NCBI GenBank assembly: GCA_047975025.1
Contig: JBKECY010000018.1
Span: 1 to 64,000, forward strand
Direction: 5' to 3'
DNA from: JBKECY01 sp047975025
GTDB lineage: Bacteria; Bacillota; Clostridia; Lachnospirales; Lachnospiraceae
Length of the DNA stretch: 64,000 nt
Shown here piece by piece: positions 51,766 to 59,459 of this stretch. Below the pieces are notes generated by a model. It worked only from the letters and a program-made list of their open reading frames with translations. It was not told the DNA's origin and ran no database searches. Each line of letters opens with the position of its first letter. The stretch's first letter is position 1. The translations under genes were made by a program, and so were the position numbers.

Positions 51766-51956
51766 AGTAGGTATCAATGAAGGATCCTTTCCATGTAACA
51801 CCCTCGGGACTGATTACCCCGGAATTCAGAAGGAGGACGTATGGGGCAGTAGCAATTTATTACATAATATCTTAAACGTCCAGCGACTCTCATGTAACAG
51901 TGAGGGTCGCTTCTTATGTAAAGCCGTTCCTGTTAGAGCAGGAGCGGTTTTTTTAT
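51766..51956 (+). ncRNA. Candidate 190-base structured RNA
   Basis: The transcript predicted from the strong promoter ends at an intrinsic terminator at 51923-51954 (CCGTTCCTG/CAGGAGCGG plus T run). A second hairpin, GCGACTCTCA with TGAGGGTCGC, lies just before it. It contains an internal AGAAGGAGG followed by a three-codon frame, and one 32-codon frame. It could be a regulatory RNA or a small mRNA. Confidence 0.5.
51777..51875 (+). CDS. Possible 32-residue peptide inside the candidate RNA
   Basis: ATG at 51777 to TAA at 51873-51875 encodes MKDPFHVTPSGLITPEF, a basic Arg-Arg-Arg stretch and a hydrophobic end (AVAIYYIIS). The ribosome site is weak, but position just after a strong promoter and before a terminator is suggestive. 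I do not recognise the family. Confidence 0.35.
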   Translation: MKDPFHVTPSGLITPEFRRRTYGAVAIYYIIS

Positions 51957-51959
51957 TGT

Positions 51960-52745
51960 CTATAATCCAAGTAATTGTTTCTTCTTTTGCTCAAATTCAT
52001 CTTGCGTGATGATTCCATTATCGGCGAGTTCTTTGTATTTCAATATTTCATCAGCTGCTGTTAGGGCACTTGCAGATTGCTTGGCAACGGTACTTTCGTC
52101 TGTTCTGGTAATTTCTGTCAATATCGCAAATGTGTCGTCTGCGGCTTTGCGCGCGGATAGATATACGGGTGACTTAGTAGGGATTGGCTTTCCATTCATA
52201 AAGAATAATTTTGCCGTGGGGCTTGACTGATTTTTTAACATCAAAATAATTGAAATACTTGAAACGTTTTTGGTTACTTTTCGCTTTCCGATTAACGATG
52301 CGCCCATGCCGACGTTCACAGCACTTCCCCCGCCGATTATCTGAGTTTCATCTTCCCGTATCTCGAATCCGATTATGTCTGAGAACGGCACATAGACTTG
52401 TGCCACGCTTACGTCAAAACATACAGTTTTGCTGTTGTCGTCAATCTGCAGCACTCGACCAACTCCCCTTGTAGGAATAAAGGCACTTGTCTTGGCATTA
52501 GGTGAATGCGCTTTTACTTCGTCTAATAATTCAAGCATTAGATTAATGTCTTTTGGCATAAAATTAAGAATCTTTGCAAATTTCAGACCCATTACGCGAA
52601 CAATGCCAGGCTCCGCGCCCAAGCCGCCAGTTATGCTTATCCTGGTAATATCACTCAACTTCACTTTTGCGGGAATCAGGGTTTTAACTACAAGTTCCCC
52701 GTTTACTGTTTCTATTCTACTTTTCATTGTGGGGTATAATGCCAT
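51960..52745 (-). CDS. Prophage protein with C-terminal SHOCT domain
   Basis: A 261-residue protein. The N-terminal half looks like two small beta-rich domains (about 15-90 and 95-190) of the PH/GRAM-like type often joined to SHOCT. The C-terminal 35 residues (ILKYKELADNGIITQDEFEQ) are a SHOCT oligomerisation motif. AGGAGGAGC precedes the ATG. It lies between the repressor and the small-RNA region and is transcribed with the repressor and integrase. Role unknown; lysogenic conversion is possible. Confidence 0.8.
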   Translation of the reverse strand: MALYPTMKSRIETVNGELVVKTLIPAKVKLSDITRISITGGLGAEPGIVRVMGLKFAKILNFMPKDINLMLELLDEVKAHSPNAKTSAFIPTRGVGRVLQIDDNSKTVCFDVSVAQVYVPFSDIIGFEIREDETQIIGGGSAVNVGMGASLIGKRKVTKNVSSISIILMLKNQSSPTAKLFFMNGKPIPTKSPVYLSARKAADDTFAILTEITRTDESTVAKQSASALTAADEILKYKELADNGIITQDEFEQKKKQLLGL

Positions 52746-52792
52746 ATTGCTCCTCCTTGATATTTTTTGTATCGACCCACATCCCTATATAA

Positions 52793-53587
52793 TTAAATCG
52801 CTAATGGATTTAAGACCGGTTCAAACCAGTCAGTTACGCTCCCGACCACTCTCAGGCACTCATCTTTGTTTAAAAATTTATCTTCATAATCCGGGTTCTC
52901 CGACACCAGTTTCAATTGGTGACCGATATCGTATACTTTCTTAACAAATGTTTCTCCGTCATAGTCCACTATATAGATATGCCCATTGATGAAATCAAAG
53001 TCTTTCCTGCACAGAAGTGTATCGCCATCTGATATCAATGGCTGCATCGAGTTTCCGGTTGCGAATAAAGCAAAGTCATATGAATTAACTTTTTTATCAG
53101 TATATACCACTGTGCAATTATTGTCACCATACATATATCCGGTTCCCGCAGAAGCTTTGTTTATGACGTTCACGGGAGTGTAATCAGAAATAGGAATCAC
53201 GTTCGGTTCGGTTTGCTCCCTGTGTAGACGTTTTGTAAAATTAAACACCTTCTCCTGCATTTCCCTAGTGAGCTCTTGCATTATATCCCTAGTAGAATCT
53301 ATAAAATCGAGTGAATATTGCTTTTCGGTAAAAACAAGTCCTTTCTCCATTGAAATTTCCTGCTCCCCTTCTACCAGCGTTAAGACATCGTTAAAGTCCA
53401 TCTGCATTCCTACTGACAGTTTTCTTATTGTTTCTATTGTTGGAACAAGCACGTTGCCCGATCTAGGGTTCACACCTTTTTCTATCATAGAAATGTAACC
53501 CTTGCTTAGCCCGCAGCGTTCAGCAAAAGCCTCCATACTCATGCTGTGTCCTTGCCTATACTTATTTATTAACTCTCCAAGTTTCAC
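52793..53587 (-). CDS. CI-type phage repressor (XRE helix-turn-helix with S24 peptidase domain)
   Basis: A 264-residue repressor. The N-terminal XRE domain is clear: MSMEAFAERCGLSKGYISMIEKG (about 15-37). A LexA/CI-type S24 domain follows, with the autocleavage serine in GNSMQPLISDGD and the lysine in ETFVKKVYDIG. It should hold the prophage dormant and be inactivated by RecA during the SOS response. It is divergent from the early genes, with an array of operators between them. Confidence 0.94.
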   Translation of the reverse strand: MKLGELINKYRQGHSMSMEAFAERCGLSKGYISMIEKGVNPRSGNVLVPTIETIRKLSVGMQMDFNDVLTLVEGEQEISMEKGLVFTEKQYSLDFIDSTRDIMQELTREMQEKVFNFTKRLHREQTEPNVIPISDYTPVNVINKASAGTGYMYGDNNCTVVYTDKKVNSYDFALFATGNSMQPLISDGDTLLCRKDFDFINGHIYIVDYDGETFVKKVYDIGHQLKLVSENPDYEDKFLNKDECLRVVGSVTDWFEPVLNPLAI

Positions 53588-53608
53588 GATTTTCTCCTTT
53601 CAACGACT

Positions 53609-53756
53609 GTTTAACATATTGTACAATGGATTCTAAGAGATGTCAAGAAAAAGTTTAACATGTTATACATTTAATATGTACTTAGTATCGACGATAAAAT
53701 GAAGTAATAAAACGTTGTTTAATATGCTTGACACATATTGTTTAATGTGCTAAACT
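53609..53756. promoter_or_regulatory. Repressor operator array and early promoter
   Basis: Four related 16-base sites of form GTTTAAYATRTTRTAC lie at 53609-53624, 53653-53668, 53717-53732 and 53740-53755. The last, GTTTAATGTGCTAAAC, is a good dyad. The rightward promoter TTGACA (53728-53733), 17 bases, TAAACT (53751-53756) is overlapped by the last two sites, so repressor binding would block it. Confidence 0.8.
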
Positions 53757-53789
53757 TTGTTTAACAAACAAAACGGAAGGAGGTTAAAT

Positions 53790-53981
53790 ATGGGAGTGAA
53801 ATTAAAAGAAGTTAGAGAAAAAGCAGGAATTTCTCAAGAAGAATTATCTCGAAGATCAAAAGTATCACGTTCAATTATATCAGGGTTAGAAAGCGGAAGA
53901 ACAAGCGTTACAACTACATCCACATTGATTAAAATAGCGAACGGATTGGGTATTAAGGTCGGAGATATTTTTTTTGATTAA
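53790..53981 (+). CDS. Cro-like XRE-family regulator
   Basis: A 63-residue single helix-turn-helix protein (LKEVREKAGISQEELSRRS, then VSRSIISGLESGR). It is the first rightward gene and divergent from the CI-type repressor, the position of Cro. The ATG at 53790 follows GGAAGGAGGTTAAAT. A fifth operator lies just after its stop. Confidence 0.9.
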   Translation: MGVKLKEVREKAGISQEELSRRSKVSRSIISGLESGRTSVTTTSTLIKIANGLGIKVGDIFFD

Positions 53982-53983
53982 AA

Positions 53984-53999
53984 GTTTAACAGATTAAAC
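53984..53999. promoter_or_regulatory. Fifth operator, between the Cro-like gene and the antirepressor
   Basis: GTTTAACAGATTAAAC is a perfect dyad (GTTTAA/TTAAAC) and matches the operator family at 53609-53755. Confidence 0.7.
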
Positions 54000-54019
54000 G
54001 AAACAGAGAAAGGAGATTA

Positions 54020-54634
54020 ATGAACAAAATCAAAACAGAAAATTGGAATGGTAATGACATTCGTTTCGTGCAAAGGAATGACGAGTGGTGGGCGGTGCTG
54101 TCTGATATAGCGGATGCGCTCAACCTTCATACAAAAAAACTTAATCAGAGATTGGAAGACGAGGTACTTTCAAAGTACCCCATCAAAGACAGTATAGGCA
54201 GAACGCAGGAAACCTCCATAGTGAACGAATTTGGAATCTATGATGCAGTATTCCAAAGTAGAAAGCCAGAAGCGAAAGAATTCAGACAATGGGTATATTC
54301 TATGCTGAAAGAACTGCGTCAAGCAACAGGGCTTGAAGGATTTCAAGTATTCCGGATGCTGGACAAAGAGCATCAAAAAGAAAGTATGCGGACATTATGC
54401 AACACGTTAAGGAACCCTGTCCGAGTGGACTTTATGAAAGCCAATAGTATAGCCAATAAAGCGGTATCAAGTAAGCATGGCTATCCTAAAATGATTAAAA
54501 AAGGAGAAATGACTCCTGCAATGCTGGTAGACAGAGAGGAAATTCTTGACAGTACAGTTGAACTCATGGGAGTAAAAGATAAATACGAACTTGATATTTC
54601 GGTGAGCGAGAGTGTGTATAAAAAATGTGTGTAG
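54020..54634 (+). CDS. Phage antirepressor-type protein with BRO-N domain
   Basis: A 204-residue protein. The N-terminal BRO-N domain is visible (about 8-105): NDEWWAVLSDIADALNLHT, VNEFGIYDAVFQSRKPEAKEFRQWV and MLKELRQ. The C-terminal part is a basic helical domain of unknown type. BRO-N proteins often relieve phage repression. AGAAAGGAGATTA precedes the ATG, and an operator lies 20 bases upstream. Confidence 0.88.
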   Translation: MNKIKTENWNGNDIRFVQRNDEWWAVLSDIADALNLHTKKLNQRLEDEVLSKYPIKDSIGRTQETSIVNEFGIYDAVFQSRKPEAKEFRQWVYSMLKELRQATGLEGFQVFRMLDKEHQKESMRTLCNTLRNPVRVDFMKANSIANKAVSSKHGYPKMIKKGEMTPAMLVDREEILDSTVELMGVKDKYELDISVSESVYKKCV

Positions 54635-54677
54635 TCAACGTACCTATTGAAACATTTATTGAGAAAGGAGATTAGAA

Positions 54678-54881
54678 ATGAGTAAGAAGTTGACAGTTAT
54701 TGTTTCCACAGGGCGTGAACTTACGCCGAAAGAGCGGAGAGGTTTCAAAAAAGACCATCCCGGATATAGACTGTGCTTCATGTTGAGATATCCGAACTTT
54801 CCACTATGGTTTTCGATATCATCGTTATTGGTTGTAATTGCTTCAATCCTGATAGCACCTATAATCCATATAAACTTGTGA
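54678..54881 (+). CDS. Small phage membrane protein
   Basis: A 67-residue protein, basic N-terminus then one or two hydrophobic segments (FPLWFSISSLLVVIASILIAP). GAGAAAGGAGATTAGAA precedes the ATG. Its 3' end overlaps the convergent gene on the other strand by 23 bases. Function unknown. Confidence 0.6.
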   Translation: MSKKLTVIVSTGRELTPKERRGFKKDHPGYRLCFMLRYPNFPLWFSISSLLVVIASILIAPIIHINL

Positions 54882-55227
54882 AGAATGCTGAAAAATATGG
54901 AGACAAGACGATGGACAATGCCGCTAAGATTACCGCAACAATTGATACGATCAGCGGAATTATAAAGCGTCGACTGTAAGCCCGTCTGGTGGCGAGGTGC
55001 GATTTTCCTAACTCCGTTATTCTTACTTTTTCATAACGTTCGTAATAACCGAAGCTGGGCTTGTCTAGGTTAACATGCCTCTTAATATCATAAGTGACAT
55101 ATTTCTTGGAATCGGTCAGAAAGTCCACCACTTCCTTTTCGTTCTCGCCAAGGGATTCGTACTCGATACTGTCCGTCAATGATAGAGAGAGGAGCAGTTT
55201 GTATTGTTCTTTGCTAAGACTATCCAT
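54859..55227 (-). CDS. Minus-strand phage protein, winged-helix-like with C-terminal membrane helix
   Basis: A 122-residue protein. The first 80 residues are helical, with a YEKVRITELGKSHLA segment that looks like the end of a winged-helix domain. A membrane helix follows (IPLIVSIVAVILAALSIVL). ATTAGGAGGTGTTTTAA precedes the ATG, so it is probably real despite lying against the direction of the early operon. It may be a lysogenic cargo gene. Confidence 0.7.
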   Translation of the reverse strand: MDSLSKEQYKLLLSLSLTDSIEYESLGENEKEVVDFLTDSKKYVTYDIKRHVNLDKPSFGYYERYEKVRITELGKSHLATRRAYSRRFIIPLIVSIVAVILAALSIVLSPYFSAFFTSLYGL

Positions 55228-55293
55228 TTAAAACACCTCCTAATATTTTAGGAAAATTATACCACTTCTGCAAAAGAAGAGAAAGGAAAATCT

Positions 55294-55437
55294 ATGGACG
55301 AATACGAATACACGAAAGAAATTGAATATTGCCAGCAGCACCGCAAGCAAATGAAGCGCAGATGGATGATAGTAAAATGGATTTTTATCCTTGGAATCGC
55401 AACGCTGATATTCCTCAGTGGGCGGTATACGGTGTAG
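55294..55437 (+). CDS. Small phage membrane peptide
   Basis: A 47-residue frame from the ATG at 55294 with AGAGAAAGGAAAATCT upstream. It begins MDEYEYTKEIEYCQQH, has a basic stretch, and ends in a membrane helix (IFILGIATLIFLSG). It is just below usual calling length. Function unknown. Confidence 0.55.
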   Translation: MDEYEYTKEIEYCQQHRKQMKRRWMIVKWIFILGIATLIFLSGRYTV

Positions 55438-55450
55438 AAAGGAGGAGCGA

Positions 55451-55684
55451 ATGATTGTTTTTAACGGCACAGCCATACCAATTGCTAAAGTAGCAAGAAT
55501 CATGTCCAAATCCGAGCAATTTGTAAGAGTTGGACTGCAAAGAGGATTGTTGCCAATCGGATATGCATACGAGTGTAACGATGACAAAAGGGGATTTGGT
55601 TATTACATATCGCCTAAATTGCTTTACGAAGTAACCGGGGCGCTGGTAGAAGGAACTTACGAGATTAGAAAGGAGGAATCATGA
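55451..55684 (+). CDS. Small phage protein, possible excisionase/helix-turn-helix type
   Basis: A 77-residue protein. IPIAKVARIMSKSEQFVRVGLQRGLLPIGYA resembles a MerR/excisionase-type DNA-binding helix-turn-helix, though the signal is weak. The ATG at 55451 follows AGAAAGGAGGAGCGA. It overlaps the next gene by four bases. Confidence 0.65.
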   Translation: MIVFNGTAIPIAKVARIMSKSEQFVRVGLQRGLLPIGYAYECNDDKRGFGYYISPKLLYEVTGALVEGTYEIRKEES

Positions 55685-55836
55685 CAGTGCTAACAGTAAT
55701 TGCAATCATCGTAGGCAGCGCGGTACTAATCGCAGTAATCGCCCTTGCGGTATGGATCTGGTTTGCGAAAAAGATGTTTAAGCACAATGAAGAAGCGATG
55801 AGGAAGATTGAACGATGGTGGGAGGAGGGGAAATGA
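55681..55836 (+). CDS. Small phage membrane protein
   Basis: A 51-residue protein with one membrane helix (about 4-30) and a charged amphipathic tail (KIERWWEEGK). It is linked by ATGA overlaps to the genes on both sides. Function unknown. Confidence 0.6.
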   Translation: MTVLTVIAIIVGSAVLIAVIALAVWIWFAKKMFKHNEEAMRKIERWWEEGK

Positions 55837-56060
55837 CACTACTCGGAATCATAACAATCCTGCTCGGCGCGTTTACAGGCTATTACGGCAATGTACCGCT
55901 TACCCTATCAATTGTAACGCTCGGCGTACTACTCGTCGCAATAGGGCTTATACGCAAGCAGAAACCGCGCGAGAAAGTGCAAACGAAACCCCGGACACTT
56001 TATCTGTACACGATCAGTCGGAGCGGTGGAGTGGCGGAAGGTAAAAAAATAAGTGCCTAA
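55833..56060 (+). CDS. Small phage membrane protein with two helices
   Basis: A 75-residue protein with two hydrophobic segments (about 2-18 and 24-42) and a basic C-terminal tail. The ATG at 55833 follows GGGAGGAGGGGAA and overlaps the previous stop. Function unknown. Confidence 0.6.
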   Translation: MTLLGIITILLGAFTGYYGNVPLTLSIVTLGVLLVAIGLIRKQKPREKVQTKPRTLYLYTISRSGGVAEGKKISA

Positions 56061-56133
56061 CAGGTTGCAGCCGTTAGACACTAAGGAAATAAAACTTAAG
56101 ATAAGTATATCAGAAGAAAAGGAGAAAAGTCAA

Positions 56134-56694
56134 ATGACAAAAACAGAACTGAAAAAGTTCGTGGAAGAAAAACGTAGGGAGCAGTTGCGTTTGCTGTCCG
56201 AAGCAGCAGAGAAGGAAAAAGAATTAGTAAAGGACAAGATTGTGTCTGACAAAGAGGTAATTGGCTTGATGGCAGCAATTACAGAGCATATGCTTCCGGC
56301 CGAATCGTTAGTAGCCGACCTACTTGAGAGGCTTAAGGTCTTGGGGGTGGAATTTTCCGAGTATTACGGAATTCCGCAAGGTTTTAAAAACGCATTTCGC
56401 TACATAGGTGAAGATTCTGCGCTGTTCCCGAATCGCTTAAAGGAAGAATTTAACACCGAAAGAACAACGGGGCTTTCTGCTGTGCATGGCAAGTCAAAGC
56501 AAATGACGAAGGATATCAATAAGAATTTTGACAATGTGATTGCGAATATGACGGCGCTGCCGAGCGCAAGGAAATGCATTGAATATTTAACAGAGCTCGG
56601 GTTCAAGGTTCCGGCTGACGGCGAACCGGTAACTCTTCCTGCGGTTCAGGTTGATACTAAATATCTGTTTATGGGAAAGGCGGTGGTCAAATGA
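56134..56694 (+). CDS. Phage protein of unknown function with coiled-coil N-terminus
   Basis: A 186-residue soluble protein. The first 45 residues are charged and helical (ELKKFVEEKRREQLRLLSEA), and the rest is mixed alpha/beta. The ATG at 56134 with AAAAGGAGAAAAGTCAA upstream is preferred to a start at 56053 lying in a poorly coding stretch. It heads a run of overlapping genes leading to the recombination module. I do not recognise the family. Confidence 0.7.
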   Translation: MTKTELKKFVEEKRREQLRLLSEAAEKEKELVKDKIVSDKEVIGLMAAITEHMLPAESLVADLLERLKVLGVEFSEYYGIPQGFKNAFRYIGEDSALFPNRLKEEFNTERTTGLSAVHGKSKQMTKDINKNFDNVIANMTALPSARKCIEYLTELGFKVPADGEPVTLPAVQVDTKYLFMGKAVVK

Positions 56695-57002
56695 GCGAAT
56701 TAAACACGAAATACGCAGTGCCGCCAATTGGGGTTATTGACTGCAAATCAAAGGATGTTGTAACGGATGCGGACGTACGGGAATTGTTTGACCTTTGTAT
56801 GAAAGCACAAAACGGAACTGGAAATCATGTCGCTTTCAACATGAGCAATCATCCTGACTGCGTGGCTATATATGTCATGCTCGGGGGATTTGACGAAGAA
56901 AAGGAGTACGATGCGTTTTTTCTGATTTTCAGAAATAGCGTAGCTGAATACCTATCCGCCGCGCAGTATTTGTCTGGCATGTTGGAGGGAGCGGATGATT
57001 AA
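56691..57002 (+). CDS. Phage protein of unknown function
   Basis: A 103-residue acidic protein that begins MSELNTKYAVPPIGVIDC. Its ATG overlaps the previous stop (ATGA) and its end overlaps the next start by eight bases. No motif recognised. Confidence 0.65.
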   Translation: MSELNTKYAVPPIGVIDCKSKDVVTDADVRELFDLCMKAQNGTGNHVAFNMSNHPDCVAIYVMLGGFDEEKEYDAFFLIFRNSVAEYLSAAQYLSGMLEGADD

Positions 57003-57189
57003 AGCATATCAAAATATCTCAACAGGCGAGATAGTCTATCTTGCCGATATAGTAACATACGCGATTGAGCACGCACAGGATTTTTTGAACGATTCGGAAG
57101 TGGTGCAAAAAGAGTTCGCGGAGTGGTTTTTTAGTGGGAATTGGGTTGAGCTGAACGAGGATGAATTGGAGGCAGTAAATGACGGATAA
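56995..57189 (+). CDS. Small phage protein of unknown function
   Basis: A 64-residue acidic protein (MIKAYQNISTGEIVYLADI start) with GGAGGGAGCGG upstream. It overlaps both neighbours. No motif recognised. Confidence 0.6.
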   Translation: MIKAYQNISTGEIVYLADIVTYAIEHAQDFLNDSEVVQKEFAEWFFSGNWVELNEDELEAVNDG

Positions 57190-57352
57190 GGAGAAAGAGG
57201 ACATCGAGAGACGTAAGGCAGCAATATGGCAGAGGGTGGATGATGAGTTGAGTTTGTGTAGTGAAAATCAGGTAGACCAATACTATACGGCGCGGAATCT
57301 GCAATATTTGCTTACGAGTATACAGATCATTGAGAGATTATTGAAAGGGTGA
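57179..57352 (+). CDS. Small phage protein of unknown function
   Basis: A 57-residue helical, charged protein starting MTDKEKEDIERRKAAIW. GGAGGCAGTAA precedes the ATG, which lies inside the end of the previous gene. It fits the tight packing of the run. Confidence 0.55.
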   Translation: MTDKEKEDIERRKAAIWQRVDDELSLCSENQVDQYYTARNLQYLLTSIQIIERLLKG

Positions 57353-57357
57353 AATAT

Positions 57358-57546
57358 ATGGACAAAATAATTATGCCGGCAAGGCGCATGGGATACGCGG
57401 GACAGCAGGCAGTTATCAGACTAACGCCAGAAGCATACAACGCACTTGTAGATATATACAACGAATCTACATTGAGCCTGCGGCAGATCGCATCAAAGTT
57501 GATTATAGCAGCTGCGGAACACGTGGAGTACGAAAAGGAGGAATAA
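57358..57546 (+). CDS. Small phage protein, possible ribbon-helix-helix type
   Basis: A 62-residue protein with VIRLTPEAYNALVDIYNEST followed by LRQIASKLI, a pattern like short ribbon-helix-helix DNA-binding proteins. The ATG at 57358 is used; GTG at 57349 overlaps the previous stop. It ends just before the ATPase gene. Confidence 0.55.
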   Translation: MDKIIMPARRMGYAGQQAVIRLTPEAYNALVDIYNESTLSLRQIASKLIIAAAEHVEYEKEE

Positions 57547-57547
57547 C

Positions 57548-58177
57548 ATGGGAATACCAGTATTGATATTAGGCGCGTCTGGGAGCGGAAAAAGTACCAG
57601 TATGAGAAATTTCAGCGAGGATGAAGTGGGAATTTTTAATGTGGCGGGCAAGCCGCTGCCATTTAGAAAAAAGCTTCCAAAAAAAAATAATGCGACATAT
57701 TCCGATATAAGAAAGGGCTTGGAAAATCCAAAGTTAAAAAAGTATGTCATTGACGACAGTCAATATCTACTTGCATTCGCAATGTTCGATAAGGCAAAAG
57801 ATACGGGATACGGGAAGTTTACCGACATGGCATTAGACTTTAGAAATTTAATTGATTTTGTTATTAAGCGAACTCCGCCGGATGTGATTGTCTATTTTTT
57901 ACACCACACCGAGGAAACGGATACGGGGCGGATAAAAGCAAAGACAGTTGGTAAAATGCTGGACAATCAGCTGACAGTAGAAGGGCTGTTTTCCATTGTC
58001 CTTCTGGCCACAACGGAGGGAGGGAATTACTACTTTATAACACAGTCAGACGGAGCAACGACTTGCAAATCGCCTATGGATATGTTTGAGCAAAAGATTG
58101 GCAATGATTTAAGTTTTGTTGACAAAACAATCCGCGAGTACTGGGAACTTGACGGAGGCGGCGCGGATGGGGAGTAA
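57548..58177 (+). CDS. Phage RecA-like AAA ATPase (AAA_24 / Sak4-like)
   Basis: A 209-residue single-domain ATPase with Walker A GASGSGKST at residues 9-17 and a Walker B-like KKYVIDDSQY. Such phage ATPases (AAA_24, Sak4) assist single-strand annealing recombination, usually next to an SSB or DUF669 protein. That is the case here: an SSB-like gene lies 280 bases downstream. AAAAGGAGGAATAAC precedes the ATG. Confidence 0.85.
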   Translation: MGIPVLILGASGSGKSTSMRNFSEDEVGIFNVAGKPLPFRKKLPKKNNATYSDIRKGLENPKLKKYVIDDSQYLLAFAMFDKAKDTGYGKFTDMALDFRNLIDFVIKRTPPDVIVYFLHHTEETDTGRIKAKTVGKMLDNQLTVEGLFSIVLLATTEGGNYYFITQSDGATTCKSPMDMFEQKIGNDLSFVDKTIREYWELDGGGADGE

Positions 58178-58445
58178 TTTGTATGGTGAAATCAGGGATG
58201 ACCTAAAGTGGATCGTGGATGCCCTGGAGGACGCGGAATTGAATTATAAAGCGTACAACAGGGGCGCGCAGTACAACGTAACGACAGAAGGCGGCGGGAC
58301 GCATTCCTACTATCCAACTACCGGCACGGTATTATTGCATAGCCGGAGAAGTAAGAAAACGGCAAACATTAAGGGGTGCACAGTATTTGAGTTTATCGAC
58401 ATTGTAAGCAATCAAGACAGAATCAATCAACTATTAAACCAATAA
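58167..58445 (+). CDS. Small phage protein of unknown function
   Basis: A 92-residue protein starting MGSNLYGEIRDDLKWIV, overlapping the ATPase by 11 bases. A start at 58116 is less likely because it would overlap further and lacks a clear ribosome site. It lies between the ATPase and the SSB-like protein. Confidence 0.65.
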   Translation: MGSNLYGEIRDDLKWIVDALEDAELNYKAYNRGAQYNVTTEGGGTHSYYPTTGTVLLHSRRSKKTANIKGCTVFEFIDIVSNQDRINQLLNQ

Positions 58446-58457
58446 GGAGAAAATTAC

Positions 58458-58991
58458 ATGAAAAATATTAATTTAGACAACGTACAGGAAGCTTCAGATT
58501 TCAAAAGATTATGCGCAGGGGGGTACATTGCGGTCATTACGGCAGTGGAAGATGTGCCGGGTAAGGAATATTTGAGAGTAGAATACGATATTGCGGAGGG
58601 TGAGTATACCGGATATTACAAAGAATTATCGGATAGTCTAAAGTTTTGGGGCGGCAGATTTTATAGATCATATAAAGAAACGGCATTGCCATTTTTCAAA
58701 AGTTTCGTTACTTCCGTAGAGGCTTCTAATTCCGGATTTAAATTTGGCAATGACGAAACCGCATTTATTGGCAAGCACGTTGGAATCATCCTAGGCGAAG
58801 AGGAGTACATCGGCAATGATGGCGCAACGAAAGTGCGTGTCAATGTTGAGTCAACGCGAAGTGTGCAGGCAATCAAAGATGGAGATTTTGAAATTCCCGA
58901 ATTTAAGGCACTCCCGTCTTCTGGGCCAACTTCGACAGATAGTAGTTTTGTGAGCGTATCGGACGGAGACGAAGAGCTTCCTTTTAATTAG
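58458..58991 (+). CDS. DUF669-type single-strand-DNA-binding-like protein
   Basis: A 177-residue protein. The first 135 residues fit an OB-fold DUF669 protein (YIAVITAVEDVPGKEYLRVEY, GKHVGIILGEEEY). The tail is Ser-rich and ends with an acidic DGDEELPFN, like the C-terminal tip of SSB that recruits partners. It probably coats ssDNA in phage replication or recombination. AATAAGGAGAAAATTAC precedes the ATG. Confidence 0.82.
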   Translation: MKNINLDNVQEASDFKRLCAGGYIAVITAVEDVPGKEYLRVEYDIAEGEYTGYYKELSDSLKFWGGRFYRSYKETALPFFKSFVTSVEASNSGFKFGNDETAFIGKHVGIILGEEEYIGNDGATKVRVNVESTRSVQAIKDGDFEIPEFKALPSSGPTSTDSSFVSVSDGDEELPFN

Positions 58992-59002
58992 TAGGTGGCT
59001 GA

Positions 59003-59458
59003 ATGCATATCATAGAGGACACAGGACAGAAAAAAGGGCAGCATGATACAAAAAACGATTGGTGGAAAGCGGAAAATATTGAAGTCAATAGATGCAAGTT
59101 ACCATACGGAGATTACGCGCTCCCGCCCAAGATTGCTGTTGACACAAAGCGAGATATTGATGAAGTAGCCGGAAATATAGGAAACGATAACACGAGATTT
59201 AAAAATGAATGTATTTACGCCAAGGAGTGCGGGGCACAATTGTACATCTTGGTTGAAAATACTGATGGCATAACATGCGTTGATGATGTTGAGAAATGGA
59301 AAAATCCAAGGCGGTTCGTCAGTCCGAAATGCATTGACGGGATCCGATTAGCAAAGTCCATGCGTACCATGACAGCACGATACGGCGTAGAGTTTCGTTT
59401 TTGCACCCCAGAGGAATCCGCATGGGAAGTGCTGCAGTTACTGACTGGAGGTGAATAA
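59003..59458 (+). CDS. ERCC4-type nuclease-like protein
   Basis: A 151-residue protein with the ERCC4 nuclease look: IIEDTGQKKGQHD at the start, YGDYALPPKIAVDTKRDIDEVA with the VDxKR catalytic motif, and RFKNECIYAKECGAQLYILVE. Such small phage nucleases cut branched DNA. It is four-gene neighbour to the ATPase and SSB-like protein, so a recombination module is likely. GTGGCTGA precedes the ATG at 59003. Confidence 0.82.
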   Translation: MHIIEDTGQKKGQHDTKNDWWKAENIEVNRCKLPYGDYALPPKIAVDTKRDIDEVAGNIGNDNTRFKNECIYAKECGAQLYILVENTDGITCVDDVEKWKNPRRFVSPKCIDGIRLAKSMRTMTARYGVEFRFCTPEESAWEVLQLLTGGE

Positions 59459-59459
59459 T

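Noticed and set aside
54773..54979. A 68-residue plus-strand frame overlapping 54678-54881
   Set aside because: No ribosome site; it lies across the ends of two better-supported convergent genes.
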